64,000 nt of DNA from positions 1 through 64,000 of the forward strand of contig BMPS01000006.1 in the NCBI GenBank assembly GCA_014647715.1. Direction: 5' to 3'. Both the position numbers and the translations under genes were made by a program. Positions 26,106 to 33,845 of the stretch are shown here, in pieces. The first letter of the stretch is position 1. The number at the start of each line of letters is the position of its first letter. The stretch is from Streptomyces cinereus (GTDB lineage: Bacteria; Pseudomonadota; Gammaproteobacteria; Pseudomonadales; Moraxellaceae). A model generated the notes under the pieces. That model did no database searches and was not told the DNA's origin. It saw only the letters and a program-made list of their open reading frames with translations.

Positions 26106-28496
26106 TTATAGCGGCTGATACAACACGCCGACCAACAACACCGTGATATCCTTCGCTGCCGGGGCAATCTGTACAGTATCAAGTGCTATTGATTGAGCAT
26201 CATACGTGGTTGCCAAGCTGTCGATTTGGCTTTGTAACTGCTGCCCAATGCTGTCTAACTCCTGCTGCAGCTGCTGGCGAATCACATCAAGCTCTGCGAC
26301 GGTTTGTTTGTTGGCATTGATATCGCCCACCGAGTTCATGGCACGTTTGACGTTATTGATATTGGTCTGTGACAACGCTTTGCGCCCCATAAACGCGCCT
26401 AAGACCGCAGAGCCAATACTGACCCCTGCATCGAGCCAGCCTTTGCTCGACTCGGCGGCTTGTTGTTGGTATTTTTCATTGGCGGCTTGCAGTTTTTTGG
26501 CTAGCGCGTCTTGTTTTTTAGCAAAGCTATCCCGCAGCTGGGAAATGGCGATATCACGCTGTTCATGCAGCGGTACGATGAGCCGATTGCGGAAGGCGTC
26601 TTCGCTCTCTGCCACTTCGCTATACAGCTTTAAACTATCGACATACCACAGGTTTAACACTTGCTGCTGACGGATGGCTTCTTTCACCGCTTTTTCCCAA
26701 GTTTTCCATGATGCCTTGTCGAGCGCTTGGGTAGGCAGTTGTTTGAGCACAGCAGGTTGGTGCGGAGCCGATTGTAACTGCTCAAAGGTCAAATCACTTA
26801 AAATCGCTTGATGCCAATCTACCACCAACGGCGGCTCACCAAATGCTGTGGTTAATAATAGCTGCTGCTGACTTTGGGCGCCTGATTTTTTGTCATTGAA
26901 AAATACCCGCGCATAGGCAAAGGCAGTAGGCTCATAGAAGGTTTGCCCATCGCCCGCCATGTCTTTGGGGGCATAATACAAACCCACATCTTTGGGCAAG
27001 GCAGGCAGCTGACTTATGGTGCTTGCTAATGGATTGATGGCAGGTGTGGTGGCTTGCGTTTGCGCTGGGTCGGTAGGGGTGGCTTGGCTATTGGCTTTGA
27101 GCTGTGCTATGGCCTGTTTGCTAAGCGGTCCTGATAAGTAGTTGAGCGTGAAGCGGGTGCTAAAAATCACAGGGCTGGCGTCATGCACATTGTGCAGTAA
27201 AAATTGGCGTTTACCGAGTTTATCAAACCACGCATTGAGCGCCGCTTTGTCCAGTCCACTGCTGTCGCTGGCAGAGAGCAAGCCATCCATCACCCGTTCA
27301 CGGTCTTGCGCAGTCTGCAACCGTCCGATAAACCAAGTACCTGCGTTGGATAAGGCTTTGTAGTCCAAGTCCACTGGGTTTTGGGTCGATAACACAATCC
27401 CCAAACCAAATGCACGCGCTTGTTTTAGTAGGGTCAACAGCAATACTTTGGTCGGTGGATTGCCAATCGGCGGCAAATAGCCAAACACTTCATCCATGTA
27501 CAAAATTGCCCGCAAGGTTGAGGTCCCTTGCTGACGGCGCATCCAGCCCAATAAATTGGTGAGCAACAAGGTGACAAAAAATAAACGCTCATCATCGGAT
27601 AGATGGGCAATATTGAGCACACTGGTTTGCGCTTTGCCGTTTTTATCATAAAACAGTGCGCCAGCATCCAGCGGCATGCCTTTGAGCCAGCTGGCAAAAC
27701 TCGGCGATGCCAAAAGCGTGTTGAGCTTCATCGCCAGTGCGCCACGGTCTTTATCCGCAAATACTTGTGACAGCGGCAGGATGCCGATTTTGTCAAACGG
27801 TGGCGTTTGGATTTGGGTAATCAAATCCACCAAGGTTAAAGTTTGGTTATTATCCCAAGCGTTTTTAAGTAGCTGTGCCAAAAACACATGCTCTGGGGCA
27901 AGGTTATCCCCATCGACTTTTAATAGCACCAACAGTGCCGACACTGTCGCATCGATATACTCCGCATAGCTTTCGCTATCTTGTTTGACACTATCGGGCG
28001 GCGGGACGAGATTGCCAAGTAGGGCAATCGGTAAACCATTCTCGCTACCTGGGGTATAGACACTGACACGATTGGCGGCTTTGAGTGCTTGCACACGCTC
28101 CGGGGTTTGAAAACTGTTGCCAAGCCCTTGTTGCCAGTTGTCTGCAGTTTGCTTGGCAAACTCTGCCACGCTCATACCCGCTTGACTTGCCATACCGCTA
28201 TCAATCCAAGGCTCAAAGTCACTGGTAGCCAAATTTGGGAACGTCAATGCCAAATTGCCCAAGTCACCTTTGGGGTCAATCGCAATCACCGGAATATTAT
28301 CCAGCGCAGCTTCTTCCAGTAAGCTAATCCCCAAACCCGTCTTACCCGAGCCTGTCATCCCGATAATCACCGCATGGGTTGTTAAGTCAGCTGCATCATA
28401 TAGGGTTGCTTGACCTTGTGTAGACTCTGGGTACACGTCTTGACCGAGATAAAATTGACCGATACTATCAGCAATATTATTGGTGAGCGTTGGCAT
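26106..28496 (-). CDS. HerA-like (DUF853/YjgR-type) ATPase
   Basis: 796 residues. Predicted FtsK/HerA-superfamily DNA-pumping-type ATPase. Walker A GMTGSGKT at 46-53, AIDPKGDLGNLAL just after, Walker B AILYMDEVFGYLPP (about 335-348), sensor-like VLSTQNPVDLDYKALSNAG and an arginine-bearing FIGRLQTAQDRERV. The C-terminal third is different: two coiled coils (about 640-680 and 730-770) flanking a Gly-rich hydrophobic stretch VSIGSAVLGAFMG. Members are widespread in proteobacteria with no settled role; a toxin or conjugation context is not visible here. Start ATG 28496 behind GAGGG. The family is clear, the function is not. Confidence 0.85.
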   Translation of the reverse strand: MPTLTNNIADSIGQFYLGQDVYPESTQGQATLYDAADLTTHAVIIGMTGSGKTGLGISLLEEAALDNIPVIAIDPKGDLGNLALTFPNLATSDFEPWIDSGMASQAGMSVAEFAKQTADNWQQGLGNSFQTPERVQALKAANRVSVYTPGSENGLPIALLGNLVPPPDSVKQDSESYAEYIDATVSALLVLLKVDGDNLAPEHVFLAQLLKNAWDNNQTLTLVDLITQIQTPPFDKIGILPLSQVFADKDRGALAMKLNTLLASPSFASWLKGMPLDAGALFYDKNGKAQTSVLNIAHLSDDERLFFVTLLLTNLLGWMRRQQGTSTLRAILYMDEVFGYLPPIGNPPTKVLLLTLLKQARAFGLGIVLSTQNPVDLDYKALSNAGTWFIGRLQTAQDRERVMDGLLSASDSSGLDKAALNAWFDKLGKRQFLLHNVHDASPVIFSTRFTLNYLSGPLSKQAIAQLKANSQATPTDPAQTQATTPAINPLASTISQLPALPKDVGLYYAPKDMAGDGQTFYEPTAFAYARVFFNDKKSGAQSQQQLLLTTAFGEPPLVVDWHQAILSDLTFEQLQSAPHQPAVLKQLPTQALDKASWKTWEKAVKEAIRQQQVLNLWYVDSLKLYSEVAESEDAFRNRLIVPLHEQRDIAISQLRDSFAKKQDALAKKLQAANEKYQQQAAESSKGWLDAGVSIGSAVLGAFMGRKALSQTNINNVKRAMNSVGDINANKQTVAELDVIRQQLQQELDSIGQQLQSQIDSLATTYDAQSIALDTVQIAPAAKDITVLLVGVLYQPL

Positions 28497-28844
28497 GGAA
28501 TTCCCTCAAAATTTTTATAAGTAATGATTTATCGCCAACATGACGACTGGTCTAATTGCCTAATTGCCTAACAAGCTGAGTGGCGGTATGTCGGTTTCAT
28601 TATATGTAAAATTTTATCGTTTCGCCTAGCAAAATTTGTCGATTCCTTTATCGAGCCTTCAATCAATTTTTTAGCGCCAAAAAGATAATCCTTAATAATT
28701 TTTGATACCCAAGTTTTTGAAATTTATCCGCTTACTGTTTGGTAATAAAAATTTAGCAATAAAAGCTGAGCAATAAAAAAAAGCGATGGGTGACATCGCT
28801 TTTGGTAGGATTGCATCATTGCAATATGCTAATTAAGTTTAAAA
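28497..28844. other. Spacer between the HerA-like gene and the TPM cluster
   Basis: About 350 AT-rich bases; a CTAATTGC duplicate at 28553-28570 and the terminator at 28779-28803. Presumably holds the promoter of the HerA-like gene, not resolvable by eye. Confidence 0.4.
28779..28803 (-). terminator. Terminator of the lemA-TPM-TPM cluster
   Basis: AAAAGCGATG and CATCGCTTTT pair around GGTGA; read on the minus strand it is followed by a T run. Confidence 0.85.
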
Positions 28845-29438
28845 CTACTTTATGAAAATCATCTTGTCAGCGATTTCGTTGCCGCTTGGGTCATTGTCCA
28901 ATTGGTAATATTGATGCAACAGTTGACCGACATCCGCTAGCAATGCCATCAGGCTTTCCACAGGATGATTGGCTTTAATACCTTCGATAGCCTTGTCACA
29001 CATCGCTTGCCACATGGTTGGCATCACATGGCTATTGATGCCTCTATCGGCGACAATCTCCAGACGCCGCTCACATATATTAAGATACACCAATACCCCA
29101 GTATTATCCTGCGTATCCCAGACGCGATAATCCCCAAAAACTTCGATCGCTCTGTCTCGGCTGTTTTGTAGCCGTGCGGACGAAATAGGCAAATGATTTT
29201 CAATCACTAGTACTACTTCGCCACGATGCCCTTGCTCAGCTTGGGTAATTGCTTGGTTTAGCTGCTGTTGGGCAGTAGGCGTTAACCAGCGATTGTGCAG
29301 GCTAGGTATAAACGCAACTTGACGCCACCATCTAGCCCAACTTGGCACAGTGGTAGTGACCGTCGCCATCGGTGAGGTGTAAGCAATGGTTTCTTCGTTG
29401 GCACCATTCGTTGCAGTTATTGGGTCATTTGTGCTCAT
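28845..29438 (-). CDS. TPM-domain protein (short, cytoplasmic-looking)
   Basis: 197 residues. TPM fold (TLP18.3/Psb32/MOLO-1): ARWWRQVAFIPSLHNRWLTPTAQQQLNQAITQAEQGHRGEVVLVIENHLP, then DTQDNTGVLVYLNICERRLEIVADRGI, the conserved core of the family, and a helical tail. No clear signal peptide or membrane helix. This short TPM form is commonly the third gene behind lemA and a Gly-rich TPM protein. Exact role unknown; the clusters are linked to envelope stress. 105 bases separate it from the gene upstream. Confidence 0.85.
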   Translation of the reverse strand: MSTNDPITATNGANEETIAYTSPMATVTTTVPSWARWWRQVAFIPSLHNRWLTPTAQQQLNQAITQAEQGHRGEVVLVIENHLPISSARLQNSRDRAIEVFGDYRVWDTQDNTGVLVYLNICERRLEIVADRGINSHVMPTMWQAMCDKAIEGIKANHPVESLMALLADVGQLLHQYYQLDNDPSGNEIADKMIFIK

Positions 29439-29543
29439 GAAAATTCCATAGAAAATAATGAAGTATATAGTTGATGATAAGGGGTAAAGTTAACACAATT
29501 TTTTCAATAATTTTTTATTAACTAGCCGATTACTGACTACTGA

Positions 29544-30833
29544 TTACCAATCGCCACCAGCGCCGCCGCCGCCAAAGCCGCCACCGCCGCCACTAAATCC
29601 ACCTCCGCCAAAACCGCCACCACCAAATCCACCGCCGCCAAAGCCACCACCCGGTAGGAAGACAACCCCACCACCGCCTCGGCCACCGCGACCACCGCCA
29701 CCTTGAAATAGCAAGAATAAAAAGACAATAAATGCGACAAATATACTACCCAGTAACCCTGCACCAAAGATTGTACCAAGCGTTACAATGCCACCTGCTG
29801 TAGCGATAGAACCAAAAAACCGCCCTAATATACTGGTCAGAATCATGCCAGCGACAAAGCCAAAAAAGCCTAGGAAGATAAGCGGTATGCCGCCCTCTTG
29901 ATTTGACTGGGCATTGCTATTGGTATTGACTCGATTGGCATCCGCTTGCTTTAAAATAGCAGGGTCGGTCGTCAAGCGTTCTTCAATGCGATTAATCCCC
30001 GCTGTGATACCCCCGGCATAATCGCCTTGTTTAAATCTTGGGGTTATATCGTCGCTAATAATACGTTTAGCGACGGCATCAGGAATGGTACCTTCAAGTC
30101 CATAGCCTGTTAAAATATACATTTTACGGTCATTGACGGCAACAACCATCAACAGCCCCTGATCGGTGTCTTTTTTGCCCAGTTTCCAGCGATCAGCAAC
30201 TTTCATTGAATAGTCAAAAATATCCTCGCCATTGGTGGTTGGTACAATGACCACGGCTGCTTGCGCTAAGCCACGGTCATTAAGACTACGCAGTTTGGTT
30301 TCAATCGCCTGTTTATCACTGGCAGATAGAATTTTTGCTTCATCAATGACAGGGTTATTTAGGATTAATTTGTCAGCGGCGACAGGGGCTTGGGTTGATT
30401 GCTTGGATGTGGTAGTCGTAGACGTCTGAGCATTGGCGGTAGCTGTTGCCTGACTGTTATTGGCCTGATTGCCAGTTGCTTGGGTGCTACCTGGTATCGG
30501 CAGTGCATCATTGCCTAACGTCTCTTTAATTGCATCATTATTGAGTACAGCATCATTGAGCGCTTCATTGGTTTGTGCGGTTTTGGCAATCGCAACCATG
30601 TCTTCAACACTATGATCTTGTAATGTGGGCTTAGCGGTAACGGTTGCGGAATTGGCAGTCGCTGTGGCAGTTTCTGCAACGGCTGCCATAGGCATTGCAA
30701 GCCCAATGCCCATGGTCAGTGCAGTAAAAGTACCTACTACCAATCGCTTGGCTAACAAACGAGATGACAATTTTTGCGGCTGTTTATGGGAGCGCTGTAA
30801 ATTGGGCTGTGTCTGTGCAATATTCAATGACAC
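29544..30833 (-). CDS. TPM-domain membrane protein with Gly-rich tail (YgcG family)
   Basis: 429 residues. An N-terminal signal segment (about 30-53, ending PMAAVAETA) is followed by a Ala/Thr-rich stretch (to about 150), the TPM domain (about 155-290: IDEAKILSASDKQAIETKLRSL, VPTTNGEDIFDYSMKVADRWKLG, LLMVVAVNDRKMYILTGYGLEG), two to three membrane helices (about 315-375) and a tail made almost entirely of Gly with Phe/Arg. The domain should face the periplasm. The Gly-rich tail is usual in YgcG proteins. Operon partner of lemA. Confidence 0.9.
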   Translation of the reverse strand: MSLNIAQTQPNLQRSHKQPQKLSSRLLAKRLVVGTFTALTMGIGLAMPMAAVAETATATANSATVTAKPTLQDHSVEDMVAIAKTAQTNEALNDAVLNNDAIKETLGNDALPIPGSTQATGNQANNSQATATANAQTSTTTTSKQSTQAPVAADKLILNNPVIDEAKILSASDKQAIETKLRSLNDRGLAQAAVVIVPTTNGEDIFDYSMKVADRWKLGKKDTDQGLLMVVAVNDRKMYILTGYGLEGTIPDAVAKRIISDDITPRFKQGDYAGGITAGINRIEERLTTDPAILKQADANRVNTNSNAQSNQEGGIPLIFLGFFGFVAGMILTSILGRFFGSIATAGGIVTLGTIFGAGLLGSIFVAFIVFLFLLFQGGGGRGGRGGGGVVFLPGGGFGGGGFGGGGFGGGGFSGGGGGFGGGGAGGDW

Positions 30834-30943
30834 CTGTGTTTCCTCAAAGTATGCAATTTTTTTATTATGATGTAGTCAATTCAACAACTATTTTAAAAAA
30901 TTAAAAAATTAGTCTGACAATTGATGCAAATCTTATCTAATGA

Positions 30944-30967
30944 GCCTGCCACCGACTGATGGCAGAC
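30944..30967 (-). other. Intercistronic hairpin between lemA and the TPM gene
   Basis: CTGCCA and TGGCAG (plus one more G-C pair) around an 8-base loop, no T run on either side. In a lemA-TPM transcript it could act in RNA processing or partial attenuation. Confidence 0.4.
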
Positions 30968-31024
30968 TATTTAAAAAAATCTTCTTAATTTTTAACTCTT
31001 AACCATACAATTAACAATGGTGAA

Positions 31025-31750
31025 TTAGGGTTTCGCTGTCGCGGTAGCCGAATTGTTTACAGGCTGACCACCGGCATTGGCAGTATTCCCATTGTTTTGC
31101 ACTGGCTGACCGCCCGCATTTGCGGTGTTGGTATTGGTATTGCCAAAATCAACGGTTGGTGCAGTGGAGATTTGCGCCTCATTGGCCACGGTAAAGTTTG
31201 GACGGGTATGCATACCAAACACTTTTGCGGTGACATTGGTTGGGAATTGACGTACGGTAGTGTTATAAGTTTGAACATCTTGGATATAACGACCACGTGC
31301 CACGGTAATGCGGTTTTCGGTACCTTCAAGCTGTGCTTGTAACTCTTGGAATTGTTTGTCCGCTTTTAGGTCAGGATAGCGCTCTGACACTGCCATCAAG
31401 CGCGATAACGCACTGCCCAATTGATCTTGCGCCTGTTGATAGCGTTGGAAAGCCGCTGGGTCATTGAGTACATCAGCACTCACATTGATAGTCGTCGCTT
31501 GTGAACGCGCTTGTGTGACTTGGGTTAAGGTCGCTTGTTCGTGCTGGGCATAACGCTCAACGACTTTCACCAAGTTTGGAATCAAGTCAGCACGGCGCTG
31601 ATATTGGTTGACCACTTCTGACCATGAGGCGTTGATTTGCTCATCTTGCGCTTGCATAGAGTTATAACCACAACCGGTCAGATTAGCAGAACCCACCACT
31701 AACGCTGCGGCTAATAAGGTGTTTTTTACTGTGGTATTGAATGGTTTCAT
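31025..31750 (-). CDS. lemA: LemA family lipoprotein
   Basis: 241 residues. Signal peptide with lipobox LTGC (Cys27), so probably a membrane-anchored lipoprotein. LemA core: INASWSEVVNQYQRRADLIPNLVKVVERYAQHEQATLTQVTQARSQA, then YPDLKADKQFQELQAQLEGTENRITVARGRYIQDVQ(T)YN, and VTAKVFGM, all diagnostic. After about residue 190 comes a low-complexity tail with two copies of TANAGGQPV.NN. It heads a lemA-TPM-TPM cluster on the minus strand. LemA function is unresolved; it is linked to envelope stress in related bacteria. Confidence 0.93.
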   Translation of the reverse strand: MKPFNTTVKNTLLAAALVVGSANLTGCGYNSMQAQDEQINASWSEVVNQYQRRADLIPNLVKVVERYAQHEQATLTQVTQARSQATTINVSADVLNDPAAFQRYQQAQDQLGSALSRLMAVSERYPDLKADKQFQELQAQLEGTENRITVARGRYIQDVQTYNTTVRQFPTNVTAKVFGMHTRPNFTVANEAQISTAPTVDFGNTNTNTANAGGQPVQNNGNTANAGGQPVNNSATATAKP

Positions 31751-31900
31751 AAGTTTTCCTCAAAAATAAATTAAATAAAGCGATGTTTAGGTTTTTGAAA
31801 ATTATGAAGCTATGTGCGGATACTGTAAATTTACGTTTTGTATAGTGCTGTATGGTTTTGTATCAAACCGCAGACTTATTAAAGCCGGCTTAGCGGCTTA

Positions 31901-31945
31901 GAATAGTTAAATATCGAATAGCTAAAAATTGAATAGTTAAAAATT
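31901..31945 (+). repeat. 15-bp tandem repeat, three copies
   Basis: 31901-31915, 31916-31930 and 31931-31945, consensus GAATAGTTAAAAATT. Sits between lemA and the first yceI. Confidence 0.8.
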
Positions 31946-31962
31946 TGCAATCAGCTTAGCAA

Positions 31963-31990
31963 AAAAAGACCAGCCAACGCTGATCTTTTT
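31963..31990 (-). terminator. Terminator downstream of the first yceI gene
   Basis: AAAAAGA-CAGC pairs with GCTG-TCTTTTT around CAAC with one mismatch; T run on the minus strand. Confidence 0.7.
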
Positions 31991-32016
31991 GATTACTTAC
32001 ATCATTCGCTAAAAAA

Positions 32017-32667
32017 TTATTGCTGGGCAGCTTCAATTTGAATGACTAATTTCACCTTTTTACTCACACCCATTTTGACATAACCGTCAATCCCCCAATC
32101 GCTACGGTCAATCGTGGTTTCAAAATCACCACCGTACACATATGCCATTAGCAAAGGACTGGCGTAGCCATTAAATTTGCTCGCTGTCAAAGTGATAGGT
32201 CGAGTTTTTTTGAGCAAAGTTAGATTGCCTTTAATTTGGTGTAATTTACCCTTTTTAAAGATAAATTTGGTAGAGGTAAAGTGGGCAGTTGGATATTTAT
32301 TTGCATTAAAAAAGTCTTTACTTTTTAAGTGTTCATCAAACTTCTTATGACCTGTTTGCAATTTTTCCAACGGAATATCCAAGTCAATTTGCCCTGTTTG
32401 ATTGTCGGGGTCAAATACCATGTCACCTTCCAAGCCATAAAATCCACCATGATTGGTTGAGGTACCAAAATGGTCAATGCTAAATCGCACATTGGTGTGC
32501 ATCGGGTCGAGTTTATAGTTGATTGAATCAGATTTGACGATTTCTTTGCTTACTACTTTTGCGCCTAAGCTGAAAGTTTTAGCCAAGGCTTTTTTGGTCA
32601 AAATGGCAGTGGTTGCCACGCCTGCAAGTTTGGCAAGTGTTCCTAAGTTGTTAGTTTTATCTGTCAT
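32017..32667 (-). CDS. YceI-family protein, copy 1
   Basis: 216 residues. Lipocalin-like YceI fold that binds isoprenoid-type lipids: YKLDPMHTNVRFSIDHFGTS, GGFYGLEGDMVFDP, FDEHLKSKDFFNANKYPTAHFTST, and GNLTLLKKTRPITL. The N-terminus (AKLAGVATTAILTKKALAKT) is only weakly signal-like, so export is uncertain. About 60% similar to the neighbouring copy by eye, with a shared C-terminal ending VKLVIQIEAAQQ, so this is a tandem duplication that diverged mainly in the N-terminus. Each copy has its own terminator. Confidence 0.9.
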   Translation of the reverse strand: MTDKTNNLGTLAKLAGVATTAILTKKALAKTFSLGAKVVSKEIVKSDSINYKLDPMHTNVRFSIDHFGTSTNHGGFYGLEGDMVFDPDNQTGQIDLDIPLEKLQTGHKKFDEHLKSKDFFNANKYPTAHFTSTKFIFKKGKLHQIKGNLTLLKKTRPITLTASKFNGYASPLLMAYVYGGDFETTIDRSDWGIDGYVKMGVSKKVKLVIQIEAAQQ

Positions 32668-32801
32668 GAACTTTCCTTTTATTATTAGTCGTTAAAAATT
32701 GCATTGGTTTGAACATTTTAACTTATCAATTGCATCAAGCTGTGCAAAGAGTGTTGGCAAAGTTCAGTATTTGTGAAATTATCTATCGTAGAAACGTAAA
32801 A

Positions 32802-32825
32802 AAGCCAATGCGTTAACATTGGCTT
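32802..32825 (-). terminator. Terminator downstream of the second yceI gene
   Basis: AAGCCAATG pairs with CATTGGCTT around CGTTAA; T run on the minus strand. Confidence 0.85.
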
Positions 32826-32845
32826 CTAGGTAACGCTAAGCAAGC

Positions 32846-33541
32846 TTATTGTTGTACGGCTTCAACTTGGATGTTGAGTTTGACGTCTTTAGCAAAACCC
32901 ATTTTGACATAGGTATCCATGCCCCATTTGGTGCGGTCAATGGTAGTCTCAAAATCACCGCCACATACTTGCGCATTTTTCAGCATTGGGCTGTTGTAGC
33001 AATTAAATTTAGTGGCTTTTAGGCTGACTGGGTTGGTTTTGCCCAATAGCGTCAAGTTACCGTCAACTTTCGTTACTTTGCCATTTTTGAAATGGAATTT
33101 GGTTGATTTAAAATTAGCCGTTGGGTATTTTTCAGCGTTGAAGAAATCACCACTTTTGAGATGTTTATCAAACGCTTCGCTACCCGTATTTAACGAATTA
33201 ACTGGAATATCAACATTGATGCTGCCCATACGCTTGGCAGGGTTGTATTCCATGTCACCGGTTAAGCCGTAAAATCCGCCGGTATTGGTGGTCGTACCAA
33301 AATGATCAATCGCAAAACGTACATTGGCGTGGTTTGGGTCTAGTTTGTAGCTGGTGCTAGTGCTTGGCTTAACTTTTTCTACTTTGGCGCTCTTAGGCGC
33401 CTTTGTGACCGCTGCAGATTGAGCCGCAGTTTCACCAATTTTTTGCGTTTCACCGTTTTGCGAGATAACCAATTCTGCATTGGCAAATTGTGTGGCTAAC
33501 AACGCTGTGATAGCGGCAGTGACTAAAAGTTTGCTATTCAT
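32846..33541 (-). CDS. YceI-family periplasmic protein, copy 2
   Basis: 231 residues with a clear Sec signal peptide (MNSKLLVTAAITALLATQF, cleavage after ANA), so periplasmic. YceI core: YKLDPNHANVRFAIDHFGTT, GGFYGLTGDMEYNP, FDKHLKSGDFFNAEKYPTANFKST, GNLTLLGKTNPVSLKA, and a Cys pair (FNCYNSP and AQVCGG) absent from copy 1, possibly a disulfide. Mature N-terminus has a charged linker of about 45 residues. A lipid-binding, stress-related role is the usual family suggestion. Confidence 0.93.
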   Translation of the reverse strand: MNSKLLVTAAITALLATQFANAELVISQNGETQKIGETAAQSAAVTKAPKSAKVEKVKPSTSTSYKLDPNHANVRFAIDHFGTTTNTGGFYGLTGDMEYNPAKRMGSINVDIPVNSLNTGSEAFDKHLKSGDFFNAEKYPTANFKSTKFHFKNGKVTKVDGNLTLLGKTNPVSLKATKFNCYNSPMLKNAQVCGGDFETTIDRTKWGMDTYVKMGFAKDVKLNIQVEAVQQ

Positions 33542-33714
33542 GGGATTTTCCTTGATATATTATAAAAACTGTGTGGGTTTACAAAACATTGTTAATGAAA
33601 CTTAACTTATTCTAAGTAAGATTAAGTTATTATAACATATCTCTTTACCTTGTTATCGTGTATTGTTTGTAAATTGTTGCTAGTTTTTGACCGAGCCAAG
33701 ATTTTCACCGTGAC

Positions 33715-33755
33715 AGCCTTTATTACCCAGCCTTTATTGCCCAACCTTTATTGCC
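33715..33755 (+). repeat. 14-bp tandem repeat, three copies
   Basis: 33715-33728, 33729-33742 and 33743-33755, consensus ARCCTTTATTGCCC. Downstream of purL, just before its terminator hairpin. Confidence 0.8.
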
Positions 33756-33780
33756 TTAGCCGGGTTAGGTTAGGTCATTA

Positions 33781-33807
33781 AAAAAGGACAGCTTTTGCCA
33801 TCCTTTT
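33781..33807 (-). terminator. Terminator of purL
   Basis: On the minus strand AAAAGGATGGC pairs (with two wobbles) with GCTGTCCTTTT around AAAA, then a T run. Confidence 0.75.
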
Positions 33808-33845
33808 ATAAAAAAAATCATCTATGTTAACTTTTATCTTAACTT

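Larger units (their letters stand above)
33542..33845. other. Spacer between yceI copy 2 and purL
   Basis: About 300 AT-rich bases. Holds the presumed yceI promoter region, the 14-bp tandem repeat at 33715-33755 and the purL terminator at 33781-33807. Confidence 0.5.

Noticed and set aside
29537-29779. 80-residue Val/Ala-rich frame in the TPM gene
   Set aside because: Out-of-frame shadow of the Gly-rich tail of the TPM protein; no start signal.
17954-33755. Tandem 14-15 bp repeats as a CRISPR array
   Set aside because: The units are directly adjacent without spacers, have only three copies, and no cas genes are present.
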